This document shows, one piece after another, positions 15,205 to 23,565 of a stretch of DNA of 64,000 nucleotides. A model generated the notes under the pieces. That model saw only the letters and a list, made by a program, of their open reading frames with translations, was not told the origin of the DNA and did no database searches. The position numbers were made by a program, and so were the translations under genes. How positions within the stretch are numbered: position 1 is the stretch's first letter; every line of letters begins with the position of its first letter. Origin of the DNA: CAZMPJ01 sp964568455 (lineage in GTDB: Bacteria > Margulisbacteria > WOR-1 > O2-12-FULL-45-9); the NCBI GenBank assembly GCA_964568455.1, contig CAZMPJ010000006.1, forward strand, positions 20,671 to 84,670. The letters are read 5' to 3'.

Positions 15205-16665
15205 ATGAAAAAATTGATTATATTCCTTACACTATTAATACTGGCTCCCACCCTTTGCCTGGCAAATCAAACCTTAACCTGGGATGACTTCATTAACACT
15301 GCCATTGAAAAAAACCCGCAATATCAAGTAACGGTCAAAGAATATTTAGCTGCTATCTCCGCCAACAAAAGCACAAATTCTATTGAAGACTGGAATTTGG
15401 TTGCAACCGGCATTATTCAAGACGCCAGCACAGCCAACGCAGCCAGCTCTTTTTCTCCTACCTATCAACATTTAGCCAGCTATAGCTTAGGCGTAAGCAA
15501 ATACGTTGCAAAAACAGGTACAGCTATTTCAATTGAGCATAACAACGCCAGAGTAAACGCTGACTATGCTAATCTTCCTATAGCAGGCCTAACCCCAACC
15601 TCTCCCTACTACTCATCTGACATAACTATCTCCATTTCACAACCCTTGCTCAAAAACGCTTTTGGTTTAGCCACTAAAAAAGGATTAGAAATTTCTGACC
15701 AGACTTTAAAATTAGCAGAAATCAAGTTAGGCGAAGATTGGGAAGATTTTATCAATACCTTAAGAAACGACTATTTAACCTGGCAGGAAGCGCAAAGGAA
15801 CGTTTCTATTTATCAGGACAAAGTTGATAAAGCAGAAAAACAATTGGCTTTGGTTAAAAAACAATTAAAATACGGCTTATCCGAAGAATTGGACTTGGTA
15901 CAAATTGAACAAAAACTGCAAGCCTATAAAATAATGTATGAACAAGCTAAAATGGCCTACAATAGCCAAACAGACAAAATTCTAAAAACCATTGGCCAGG
16001 CTTCAGCCAATAATGTGGTGCCAGAAGAATTTAAACTAAACGGCACAGTGCCAACCGAAGACCAATCTTCATCTTATTTAATTACCAACTCAAACCTTAA
16101 AAAAACTTTAGATGTCCTAGCCTCTATCCAAAAACAAAATTTGGAAATCAAAGAAAACGCCGAGTTAATTGATTTAAATTTAGCCCTGCAAGCCCGACCC
16201 AATAACTTTAGCCACAGTTTTAGAGATAGCGTTAACAACGTCGGGACTAATAATGAATACACCTTAACCCTTAGCGGCTCAAAACCATTTTTTAACGACC
16301 AGGCAGAAGCAGCTACAATTCAGGCTCAAGAAGAATATGAAAAAACTTTAAAGCAGAACGAACAAACTATGCTTAGCGCGCAAATAGGATTAAGCACCCT
16401 ATATACAAATTTAAAATATTTAAATAACATGGTTGCACTCAATCAAAAGAATTTGGAATTAGCTGAGAAAATGCTAAAACTGGAAAACAAAAAATATAAA
16501 CAAGGCAGAAGCTCAATTTTTTTCGTGCTGCAGGCTGAAGATTCAGTGTTAGCAGCAGAAAACACTCTGTGCCAAACCATGTTTTCGCGTGAAAAAATAA
16601 TTGGCTCCATAAAATCCATAACCGACCAATATCTAGTTGACTATAAGGGGAAATTAAAAATATGA
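15205..16665 (+). CDS. TolC-family outer-membrane efflux protein
   Basis: A 486-residue protein with a signal peptide (MKKLIIFLTLLILAPTLCLA) and two tandem OEP repeats of long amphipathic helices with coiled-coil character (NVSIYQDKVDKAEKQLALVK; ALNQKNLELAEKMLKLENK). It would form the trimeric outer-membrane duct of the pump encoded next. A GAAAGGAAAC ribosome site precedes the ATG. The stop overlaps the ATG of the RND gene (ATGA). No periplasmic adaptor gene lies between or beside the two. Confidence 0.9.
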   Translation: MKKLIIFLTLLILAPTLCLANQTLTWDDFINTAIEKNPQYQVTVKEYLAAISANKSTNSIEDWNLVATGIIQDASTANAASSFSPTYQHLASYSLGVSKYVAKTGTAISIEHNNARVNADYANLPIAGLTPTSPYYSSDITISISQPLLKNAFGLATKKGLEISDQTLKLAEIKLGEDWEDFINTLRNDYLTWQEAQRNVSIYQDKVDKAEKQLALVKKQLKYGLSEELDLVQIEQKLQAYKIMYEQAKMAYNSQTDKILKTIGQASANNVVPEEFKLNGTVPTEDQSSSYLITNSNLKKTLDVLASIQKQNLEIKENAELIDLNLALQARPNNFSHSFRDSVNNVGTNNEYTLTLSGSKPFFNDQAEAATIQAQEEYEKTLKQNEQTMLSAQIGLSTLYTNLKYLNNMVALNQKNLELAEKMLKLENKKYKQGRSSIFFVLQAEDSVLAAENTLCQTMFSREKIIGSIKSITDQYLVDYKGKLKI

Positions 16666-19600
16666 ATAAGTTTTTCAAATACTTTATTGAACACCCAAAA
16701 CTAGTAAACCTGTTTCTGGCTTTAGTTTTAATAATGGGGATCCTCTCATTCATGAACTTAAAGAGAAACAGTATGCCTAATGTCGATTTTAAGATGATGT
16801 TTGTCAATACAATCTATCCTGGAGCCGCGCCAGAAGATGTAGAAATCAACGTAACAATTCCAATAGAAGAACAAATTCAAAAAGTTACCGGAATAAAAGA
16901 GATGAGCTCCTTTTCTATCGAGAACTTTTCCTTGGTTTATGTAGAAATCGACCCAAAAGCAAAAGATATAGAAAAGGTCAAAAGAGATATTTATAAGGCA
17001 GTTGATCGGGTTTCTAATCTCCCCAAAGAGGTTAGAGATAAACCAATGGTGACAGAGCTGCGCACAGACATCTTCCCTGTTTTTGAAGTAGCCATCAGCG
17101 GCAACAGCAAGACCAAAGAACTCGACTTAAGAAAATATGCTAAAAATCTTGAAGAAAAAATAAAACTTTTACCTGGAGTTAGCGGCACCGAAAAAGTTGG
17201 CTATCGTAAAAGAGAGATTCAAATTAAGGTCGATCCAAACAAAGCCGCTCAAAACTATGTTTCACTCGCCGAAATTATGGGCTCTATTCAGGCAACAAAC
17301 ATTCGCTTAAGCGGAGGAACAATTCAGTCCCTGGCCACAAAAAAGAAGGTTATTACCCTATCCCAGTTTGAAGACTTGACAGAAGTTAAAGATGTAATCA
17401 TTCGCTCAGCTTTTTCCGGCAGACGCCTGCTGGTCTCTGACATTGCCCAAGTAGAAGACAGCTTTGAAGAAGAAACAATGATCACCAAAACAAACGGCGA
17501 ACCATGCATCAATATCGTTGTTAGTAAAAAAGCAGACTCCGATGCAGTTAGGGTTGCCCAAAGAGTAAAAGCCTTACTTGCAGAATACAACAAAGAGCTC
17601 CCTCAAGGAGTACGCTCACAAGTTATTAAAGATTATTCTGTTTATGTTAATTCTATGCTCCGAGTAGTTATCTCCAATGCCTTAATCGGTTTTGTTCTAG
17701 TCTTAGTCTGTCTGATGATCTTTCTTGATATCAGAGTTGCTTTCTGGACAGCACTTGGCATTCCCTTTTCCGTCCTAGTTGCTTTCTATTTTATGCCAAA
17801 GTATGACATTTCAGTTACAAGTATTTCCCTGCTCGCCTTCATCATCGTCTTAGGCATGCTGGTAGATGACGCCATAGTTATAGCAGAACACATCTATTCT
17901 TTTAGAGAAAAAGGAATGAATCCAATTGAAGCTTCTATTAAAGGAGTTTCTGAAATCTTTTGGCCTGTCCTAGCAACAGTTACAACAACCATCGCTGCTT
18001 TTATCCCAATCCTTATGATGGGCGGCATTATGGGCGAATACATTAGAGCGATGCCGATCGTTATAACAATTGTTTTGCTGGCTTCATTGTTTGAATCAGC
18101 TTTTATTTTGCCCAGCCATTTGGCCCACATTAAGTTAAAGGCCAAGGCTAAGCCAAAAATAATCCAATTTTTAGAAAACATATATAGGAAAACCCTGCTG
18201 CGTGTTTTAAAGTATAAATACAGGGTAATTGGCTTTTTTGTAGCTGTTTTTCTGATTTGTGTCGTGGTGATTTTGCCGATCTTAGGTTTTGTTCTTTTTC
18301 CAGAAGGCGACAACGATATTATTCAGCTAAAAATTGAGACACCTAAAGGAACCCCTTTGAGAGAAACAGCCAAAAGAGTACAACAGTTAGAAAAAATCGT
18401 TAAAGAGACCGTACCAGAAGAAGTCTTGGCCAGCTATGTCACAACAATAGGCAAAAAAGGGACAGATATGTGGTCCAGCGCCTCTGGTGTCAGCCAAGGC
18501 CATTGGGCCCGGATAATTGTCAATCTTATCCCCTATCAAAACAGAGATATTACCATGCAGGAAGTCGCTAAAGCACTGAAAGAAAAAATTGAACCAATCA
18601 AGGATAAAGATTTTGCAATTGTTAATGTTGTGACACGACACGGCGGCCCCCCCACCGGCACAGCCATTGATGTTACCTTTATCAGCAACAACGATGAGCT
18701 ACGACTACAATTGGGCGATAAACTTTATACTCAATTAAATTCTAATGAAGCTGTTTTTGATTTGACCAGAAGTGACGAACAAGGCTTAAACGAACTCAAT
18801 ATTGAACTTAATAAACAACTTATGTCTGAGCTAGGCATTACTTCCGCTGATGTTGCTGGTGTGGTACGAGCCGCAATCACCGGCAACGTTGTTACCTCTA
18901 TTAGAAAAGAAGGCGAAGAAGTGGACTTTAGGGTAATGCTCTCTGAAAAACAGAGAAATAATTCTGAGTACATCAAAGAATTAACTATCCCCAACCGTAT
19001 GGGAAAACTGATTAAACTTAACAGCTTTATTAGCTTTACAGAAAAAACCTCACCTATTTCTATCTGGCATCAGGAAGGCGACCGCTCTCTGCGTATCCAG
19101 GCTGAAGTTAATACAAAAAAATTAAATACAGCTAAATTTAATGCCTCGCTTCGAGAACAATACGAACCATTGGTTGCCAACCATCCGGACATGAGAATGC
19201 AATTTGGTGGGGAAGAACAGAACAGTCAGGAATCTTTAGCAGATTTCTTTAATGCCTTATTTATTGCTTTGGTTGTAATATACATAATTCTGGTAGTATT
19301 ATTTAACTCTTTTTCTGAGCCAATCATTGTCATGCTGGCAATTCCCTTTGGTTTGATTGGTGTAATATTATCCTTTGCCCTTCACGGACAAACCATGAAT
19401 TTTATGGGATTAATCGGGATACTAGGGCTCTCAGGGGTTGTAGTAAATAACTCATTGGTTATGCTTAAATTCTTGAACAAAAAAGAAGAAAATATTTGTG
19501 GCAAAGGAGAAACTTTAACCCTTGAACATATAGCTGACGCAGCTATGCTAAGATTTCGCCCAATTGTCTTAACAACAATCACAACAGTTGCAGGATTACT

Positions 19601-19784
19601 CCCCTCTCTTTACGGCTTCTTTGGTGGCAGGGTTGATTTTCTCTTCCCGCTGCTGCTGGCGCTAAGCTGGGGATTAGTATTCTCAACCTTTATTACGTTA
19701 TTCCTGATCCCGGCTTTTTATTTAGTGGAAAGAAATTTGAGTTGTTGGTTATACGATAAGATTTTTTATCGGTTTAAGCATTAA
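16662..19784 (+). CDS. RND family efflux transporter permease (AcrB/HAE1 type)
   Basis: Proton-driven inner-membrane pump of 1040 residues. Hallmarks are the first membrane helix (LVNLFLALVLIMGILSF), EDVEINVTIPIEEQIQKV in the porter domain, the TM4 proton-relay pair in GMLVDDAIVIAEHIYSF, and the TM10-equivalent GLSGVVVNNSLVMLKFLN. Two periplasmic loops of about 300 residues each confirm a full-length RND. The gene is coupled to tolC. No HlyD/AcrA-type adaptor is encoded nearby, so the adaptor must be elsewhere or replaced. The stop codon directly abuts the stop of the opposing PP-loop gene. Confidence 0.95.
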   Translation: MNKFFKYFIEHPKLVNLFLALVLIMGILSFMNLKRNSMPNVDFKMMFVNTIYPGAAPEDVEINVTIPIEEQIQKVTGIKEMSSFSIENFSLVYVEIDPKAKDIEKVKRDIYKAVDRVSNLPKEVRDKPMVTELRTDIFPVFEVAISGNSKTKELDLRKYAKNLEEKIKLLPGVSGTEKVGYRKREIQIKVDPNKAAQNYVSLAEIMGSIQATNIRLSGGTIQSLATKKKVITLSQFEDLTEVKDVIIRSAFSGRRLLVSDIAQVEDSFEEETMITKTNGEPCINIVVSKKADSDAVRVAQRVKALLAEYNKELPQGVRSQVIKDYSVYVNSMLRVVISNALIGFVLVLVCLMIFLDIRVAFWTALGIPFSVLVAFYFMPKYDISVTSISLLAFIIVLGMLVDDAIVIAEHIYSFREKGMNPIEASIKGVSEIFWPVLATVTTTIAAFIPILMMGGIMGEYIRAMPIVITIVLLASLFESAFILPSHLAHIKLKAKAKPKIIQFLENIYRKTLLRVLKYKYRVIGFFVAVFLICVVVILPILGFVLFPEGDNDIIQLKIETPKGTPLRETAKRVQQLEKIVKETVPEEVLASYVTTIGKKGTDMWSSASGVSQGHWARIIVNLIPYQNRDITMQEVAKALKEKIEPIKDKDFAIVNVVTRHGGPPTGTAIDVTFISNNDELRLQLGDKLYTQLNSNEAVFDLTRSDEQGLNELNIELNKQLMSELGITSADVAGVVRAAITGNVVTSIRKEGEEVDFRVMLSEKQRNNSEYIKELTIPNRMGKLIKLNSFISFTEKTSPISIWHQEGDRSLRIQAEVNTKKLNTAKFNASLREQYEPLVANHPDMRMQFGGEEQNSQESLADFFNALFIALVVIYIILVVLFNSFSEPIIVMLAIPFGLIGVILSFALHGQTMNFMGLIGILGLSGVVVNNSLVMLKFLNKKEENICGKGETLTLEHIADAAMLRFRPIVLTTITTVAGLLPSLYGFFGGRVDFLFPLLLALSWGLVFSTFITLFLIPAFYLVERNLSCWLYDKIFYRFKH

Positions 19785-20726
19785 TTATACGATAAAATAT
19801 TTGCTCGCTTGTTGTCGCTCTTCGTGTGAGCCACCTTTTGAGTAAGCCTTGATCAATTTGTTTGTTAGTTCTTTATCTTCTTGCGAAGCTTTAGCAGAAA
19901 GCAAAGCAGACGGGCCAGTAAAATCTTTAGGGATCAATTTAGTAAAAGCTTTCAGTTTATAGGATTCCAAAACATGACATTCTTTTTCATTGCGGGCAAT
20001 AATTAACTTAGCACCACCCGGCAACCGTAAATGACGGCCGACTTTAACAATCGGTAAATCATCAATAGTTAATGCCTTATCCTTTACAAAATCGCTAACT
20101 CTTTTAGAAAATGATTCATCGGTCAATAGACAGCCGCCCCCTGGGGTGGCATAATTTTTAAGTTTGAATGTTTCCACTAACTGCAATTGTCTTTCGCGGC
20201 TTCTACCCTCAATATCCAGCAATTGCTCGCGATCCACCCAGCCTTTTTGCTCTGGAATGGTTGGCTCAAGCAATTTTGCGCTTAAAGGCCGTAAGAGTAG
20301 TCCTTTTGCTCCGGAATTTTTTTCAACGGTTTCCAACGCATCTTTCCTTTGGCTCATAGGCCGCTCACCCAACACCTCACCAGTAATTATGAATTTAGCC
20401 TTTGCTTTTTTCATGTATTTTAAAGCGCGTCGGATCATGTTAGCGTGGCAGTCAATGCAGGGGTTTAGGTTTTTTCCATAACCATATTTAGGATCAAATA
20501 ATACTTCATTGATGAATTGTTTTCTGATATCAAGAATAGTAAGCTTACAACCTAATTCTTTAGCTCTTTTTTCAAGGACATTAAATTTATCCGGGCTCAA
20601 CCCAAAACCAATGTCAAAAAACACGGCTTCCACTTCAATACCCTGGGCTTGGATTAATTTGATGGCCAGAGAGCTGTCGAGTCCGCCACTGAATAAGGCT
20701 ATGCATTTTGGTTTAAGGCTGGGCAT
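19785..20726 (-). CDS. PP-loop ATPase, tRNA-thiolation (MnmA/ThiI-like) family
   Basis: The 313-residue protein begins with the adenylating PP-loop FSGGLDSSLAI (about residues 13-22), followed by VFFDIGFG and the MnmA-like NPCIDCHANMIRRAL, where Cys residues could carry sulfur. TGEVLGERPMSQR matches the ATP-pyrophosphatase fold of ThiI/MnmA-like proteins. The C-terminal ~100 residues form a separate small domain. It is probably a tRNA or small-molecule thiolase; the exact product is unknown. A TATACT box lies 9 bases upstream of the ATG without a Shine-Dalgarno sequence. Confidence 0.75.
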   Translation of the reverse strand: MPSLKPKCIALFSGGLDSSLAIKLIQAQGIEVEAVFFDIGFGLSPDKFNVLEKRAKELGCKLTILDIRKQFINEVLFDPKYGYGKNLNPCIDCHANMIRRALKYMKKAKAKFIITGEVLGERPMSQRKDALETVEKNSGAKGLLLRPLSAKLLEPTIPEQKGWVDREQLLDIEGRSRERQLQLVETFKLKNYATPGGGCLLTDESFSKRVSDFVKDKALTIDDLPIVKVGRHLRLPGGAKLIIARNEKECHVLESYKLKAFTKLIPKDFTGPSALLSAKASQEDKELTNKLIKAYSKGGSHEERQQASKYFIV

Positions 20727-20754
20727 GATAGATATAGTATAACAAATCGTCGAT

Positions 20755-21217
20755 CGGTTGCGCGACTGGAATCGTTAAGCGTTAGTCGGTTGCGTTTTTC
20801 TTAGCCCTAAACTTAGTCCAAGCAGTTGAGAGTTTATATAATTGGCGGCTAATTTTATCGTATAGATCGATTAATTGATTGCAAAGAGTAAGATCAATAT
20901 GCTTACCACACAAATCTCTAGCTTGAGATAAGGAAACTGTAGTTTCGTTTGCTTCTGCCATTGCATCATCAATGTATTTTTGAAAACCTCTTAGTTGATG
21001 TCTTTTAGAATGTCCTTCAGCTATTAATCTGGGTACTGCCTTACAAGATCTTTTAAGCTGATCAATCAAGTCGTACTCAAAGCGAGGTAGTTTGTATAAT
21101 ATATGCTTGTAAATATCTAACATACCCTGATATGCATTCTGATAAACCCTTAAATCTTGGTAGCCTCTTATAAAACCGGAAGACGAATTACTATTATCGT
21201 TTCGAGCCGCGCAACCG
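20755..21217. repeat. 20-bp imperfect terminal inverted repeats around the four-helix-bundle gene
   Basis: CGGTTGCGCG at 20755-20764 recurs inverted at 21208-21217. Extended over 20 bases (20755-20774 and 21198-21217) the arms differ at three positions. A further direct copy TCGGTTGCG is at 20786-20794. The arms are GC-rich in an AT-rich setting. The right arm encodes part of the protein's odd N-terminus. Intervening sequences of 23S rRNA, which carry this protein family, are also bounded by inverted repeats. Confidence 0.55.
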
Positions 21218-21240
21218 CAACCGTCTGAATTTTCTTTCAT
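20782..21240 (-). CDS. Four-helix-bundle protein (23S rRNA intervening-sequence protein family)
   Basis: Residues from about 28 onward match the S23/IVS four-helix-bundle family: RGYQDLRVYQNAYQGM, LIDQLKRSCKAVPRLIAEGHSKR, FQKYIDDAMAEANETTVSL, ARDLCGKHI. These proteins occur in 23S rRNA insertions and as stand-alone genes; a nucleic-acid-linked role is suspected. The first ~27 residues are Cys/Asn/Ser-rich (SDGCGCAARNDNSNSSS) and look non-homologous, encoded by a GC-rich inverted repeat. An AAGGAGGA site precedes the ATG. No rRNA is nearby. Confidence 0.8.
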   Translation of the reverse strand: MKENSDGCGCAARNDNSNSSSGFIRGYQDLRVYQNAYQGMLDIYKHILYKLPRFEYDLIDQLKRSCKAVPRLIAEGHSKRHQLRGFQKYIDDAMAEANETTVSLSQARDLCGKHIDLTLCNQLIDLYDKISRQLYKLSTAWTKFRAKKNATD

Positions 21241-21352
21241 AAAGACTCCTCCTTTCTATTAATAGATATAGCAATCTTATTACCAGGCCTATTCAAGCGT
21301 GAAATGGCTAAAAAGAAGAAAAAAAGTGACTAAATATGGTCAGTTTTGTCAT

Positions 21353-21382
21353 AAAAAAAGACCCCGTAAAAAATACAGGGCC
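21353..21382 (-). terminator. Intrinsic terminator of the RRM gene
   Basis: On the minus strand GGCCCTGTA and TACGGGGTC form a 9-bp stem (two G-T pairs) with a TTTTT loop, followed directly by seven Ts. It lies 28 bases after the RRM stop codon. It is the only canonical Rho-independent terminator that I found in the window. Confidence 0.85.
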
Positions 21383-21409
21383 TTTAATTTAAATTAATGT
21401 AATCTACAA

Positions 21410-21673
21410 TTACATTCTGGGGCCTTGGGTCTTAGGTTTAGCTTCGTTAACAGTAACTTTTCGGCCGCTCCACTCAACTTCGTTCATGCCGGCAATCGCT
21501 TTAGCGGCTTCTTCATCATTTTCCATATCGACAAAGCCAAAACCTCTAGATCTCCCAGAAAACTTATCAGTAATAATCCTAGCGCCAGTAACAACTCCGA
21601 ACTCAGAAAACTTATTCTTAAGCTCTTCGTCATTTATTGACCAAGGAAGATTACCAACGAATAAACTTTTCAT
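21410..21673 (-). CDS. RRM-domain RNA-binding protein
   Basis: An 87-residue single RNA recognition motif. RNP2 is LFVGNLPW (residues 4-11) and RNP1 is RSRGFGFVDM (about residues 43-52). Size and layout match the small RNA-binding proteins of cyanobacteria and other bacteria, many of them cold-inducible RNA chaperones. The gene is its own transcription unit: a TTGACA/CATAAT promoter, a structured leader of about 130 nt, an AAGGATA ribosome site, and a strong terminator. This suggests an abundant, post-transcriptionally controlled protein. Confidence 0.93.
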   Translation of the reverse strand: MKSLFVGNLPWSINDEELKNKFSEFGVVTGARIITDKFSGRSRGFGFVDMENDEEAAKAIAGMNEVEWSGRKVTVNEAKPKTQGPRM

Positions 21674-21709
21674 TAAAAGGTATCCTTAGGTAAATTAATT
21701 TGTTCTGCT

Positions 21710-21790
21710 ATTAATGGAAACCGGGGGACCAAACAAGTGAGGTCCGAGGTGACATAAGATGCAGATTCTTTTGTTCTTGAAACCATTAAT
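21710..21790 (-). promoter_or_regulatory. Structured 5' leader of the RRM gene
   Basis: In the predicted 5' UTR, ATTAATGG (21783-21790 on the minus strand) pairs with CCATTAAT (21710-21717), closing a domain of about 80 nt. Inside, GGACC and GGTCC form a 5-bp hairpin around a 10-base loop (21726-21745), extendable by three pairs ACC/GGT. It matches no riboswitch I know. A temperature-responsive or autoregulatory leader is plausible for a cold-shock-type RRM gene. Confidence 0.5.
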
Positions 21791-21810
21791 TTCGACCTTT
21801 TCCTGATATT

Positions 21811-21839
21811 ATTATGAAACACCCAGGTGGCATTGTCAA
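21811..21839 (-). promoter_or_regulatory. Promoter of the RRM gene
   Basis: TTGACA (21834-21839, minus strand) and CATAAT (21811-21816) are separated by 17 bases. The -35 box overlaps the TGA stop codon of the upstream serine hydrolase gene. Transcription would start near 21804, giving a leader of about 130 nt. Confidence 0.65.
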
Positions 21840-22948
21840 CTGATTATTTTCACAACCTCTTTTAATATCTCAAGAGTTGCATCGCCATCCTGCGGTTGGG
21901 TATTAAGCATAAAGAGAATAATAGCCCCGGTTTTAGGATTATACATGGCCAAGTTAACAAAACCAGGCAAACCACCATTATGCCCTACAAAACCATTATA
22001 AGTGAAAACGCCTAAACCATATTCAAAATTCTTAGCCTTGGCACTCATGGCCACCCAATCATTAAGTCTTGCTTCTTGTACCTTAGGCGAAAGAAAAGTG
22101 CCGTCAGAAATAGCTTTAATATATTTTTTCATGTCATACATATTAGAGATCATGCCCCCGGCAGACCAAGCCCAGGAAACATTCTGATCAGTCCAGTCAA
22201 CTAATTTGCCGTCTTCCAACATATAACCATGCGTATGTTTACCGTGGATGACATTGTCTGACGGAAAATAAGTATGCTTAAGCCCTAATTTTTTAATAAT
22301 GCGATTTTCATATTCGTCACGCAAACGATTACCAGTAACTTTTTCAATAATTAATCCTAAAAGGATATAATTAGTATTGGAATAATGAAAACCCTTGCCC
22401 GGTCGAAAATATGAACGGTGGTCAATACCAGCATCCAGTAAAAATTCCGGAGCATAATATTTAAAACGGTTTGTCATAAAATCTTCGCCCAGCCAATCAA
22501 GCTCAGTATAATTGTATAAGCCGCTGGTCATGTTCAATAGCTCTTTAATAGTAATATTGTGGCTGCCAGGAAAAGGCTCAAACTTGCTCACTGGGTCATC
22601 CAGCGAAAGTTTTCCTTCATCAATCAGCTGCAAAACAATCGTAGCGGTAAAAGTTTTAGTCATGCTGCCAATACGAAAGAGATCATGAGTATTCATCTTT
22701 TGTTTAGTTGCAACGTCAGCTAGCCCTTTAGCCTTTACAAAAGCACCTTGTCCTGGAATCCAGATCCCCATCGTCATGCCAGGAGTTTGGTATTTTTTCA
22801 AAGAATCTTCCATCAGCTGATCAAGTTGTTCAACCGTTTCTGGCTCCAAAGTCGTTATTGTATCGGAAGAGAAATTAAGGTGAGCCCAGATAATAGTTAA
22901 AAACACCACAATAGCTATTAAAATCGACAGAGATATTTTTTTAATCAT
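21836..22948 (-). CDS. Serine hydrolase, beta-lactamase class C / D-Ala-D-Ala peptidase family
   Basis: The 370-residue protein has an N-terminal membrane helix or signal anchor (ILIAIVVFLTIIWAHLNF), then a class-C-like serine hydrolase domain. SMTKTF gives the nucleophile SxxK (about residue 97), HYSNTNY the YxN-type second motif, and GHNGGLPGF the third. PDELFRIGSMTK-like spacing and QLIDEGKLSLDDPV are typical. It acts in the periplasm on D-amino-acid peptides or esters. An AAGGAGA site and an 8-base gap place it in an operon with the TMEM175 channel and the S8 protease. Confidence 0.88.
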   Translation of the reverse strand: MIKKISLSILIAIVVFLTIIWAHLNFSSDTITTLEPETVEQLDQLMEDSLKKYQTPGMTMGIWIPGQGAFVKAKGLADVATKQKMNTHDLFRIGSMTKTFTATIVLQLIDEGKLSLDDPVSKFEPFPGSHNITIKELLNMTSGLYNYTELDWLGEDFMTNRFKYYAPEFLLDAGIDHRSYFRPGKGFHYSNTNYILLGLIIEKVTGNRLRDEYENRIIKKLGLKHTYFPSDNVIHGKHTHGYMLEDGKLVDWTDQNVSWAWSAGGMISNMYDMKKYIKAISDGTFLSPKVQEARLNDWVAMSAKAKNFEYGLGVFTYNGFVGHNGGLPGFVNLAMYNPKTGAIILFMLNTQPQDGDATLEILKEVVKIIS

Positions 22949-22956
22949 TTTTCTCC

Positions 22957-23565
22957 TTAATACCTAAGTGGTGGAAGTAAAAGCAGCAGCGGAATTAACA
23001 AAAAAGCTTCGGAGCTGTGAGCAGGAACAACAAAAGTTAAGCCCATAGACAGCAAGGCAACCGCAGGAAAAACTAAACTCCTCAAAGTCGCTTTTTTAAT
23101 TTCCTTCTCAGGCATTTCCCTATCTATTAAGCGATGTTTATACGACGAGTAAACCCAGTTTAAGAAAAATAATAGCCCAATTATAAATAAATTAGTACTA
23201 AAGAAAAACTCTGCTAAGCTATCTCCACGAAAATCACCAACCAACGAAGTAGAAAAAGGCACTAAAGCAATGAACAACAAGATTATAATATTAATCCAAA
23301 GATGGATGCGATTTGTGCGCTGGATAGAATGGAACTGGACATGATGAATCACCCAAAATACAGCCAAAAGAATAAAACTTAAAGCGTAATTATAAAACAC
23401 ATACCATTGAGAAAATAAAAGATTGTCCAGTTGCTGCTCTGTCATACCCCTACTTATTTGGGGAAGCTCTAAAGTCAAAACCAAAAGTGTCATAGCAATA
23501 GCAAAAACACCGTCGGTTAAAGATTCAATCCTTTTAGTAGTTAAACCCGGGTCAGTATTTGGCAT
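22957..23565 (-). CDS. TMEM175-family potassium channel (DUF1211)
   Basis: The 202-residue membrane protein has six predicted helices. The signature RIESLTDGVFAIAMTLLVLTL (R...xDGVFAI within the first helix) identifies bacterial TMEM175, a K+ channel with no classical selectivity filter. LFLNWVYSSYKHR and further helices follow. Its ATG overlaps the stop of the S8 protease gene (TAATG), implying co-translation. Physiological role unknown here. Confidence 0.9.
   Translation of the reverse strand: MPNTDPGLTTKRIESLTDGVFAIAMTLLVLTLELPQISRGMTEQQLDNLLFSQWYVFYNYALSFILLAVFWVIHHVQFHSIQRTNRIHLWINIIILLFIALVPFSTSLVGDFRGDSLAEFFFSTNLFIIGLLFFLNWVYSSYKHRLIDREMPEKEIKKATLRSLVFPAVALLSMGLTFVVPAHSSEAFLLIPLLLLLPPLRY

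Noticed and set aside
17894..18313. Long antisense reading frame within the RND pump gene
   Set aside because: It is the mirror of a conserved membrane-protein frame, shows no homology or ribosome site, and the sense gene is firmly assigned. The same applies to other antisense frames over carB, rnfC and the acyl-CoA synthetase.
20727..20781. tRNA or other RNA gene in the GC-rich gap
   Set aside because: No cloverleaf pairing, TTCRA box or CCA end; the sequence is explained by the inverted and direct repeats around the four-helix-bundle gene.
21304..21333. Tiny plus-strand reading frame coding for a Lys-rich nonapeptide (MAKKKKKSD)
   Set aside because: Nine codons, no ribosome site or promoter, and it lies between minus-strand genes; A-rich sequence gives such frames by chance.
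21710..21790. Resemblance of GGGGGACC...GGTCC...GGTGA to parts of a cyclic-di-AMP riboswitch, or to the SRP RNA tip
   Set aside because: The string reads on the plus strand, where no gene follows, and the remaining conserved blocks of either RNA are missing. I keep it only as an unassigned leader structure on the minus strand.
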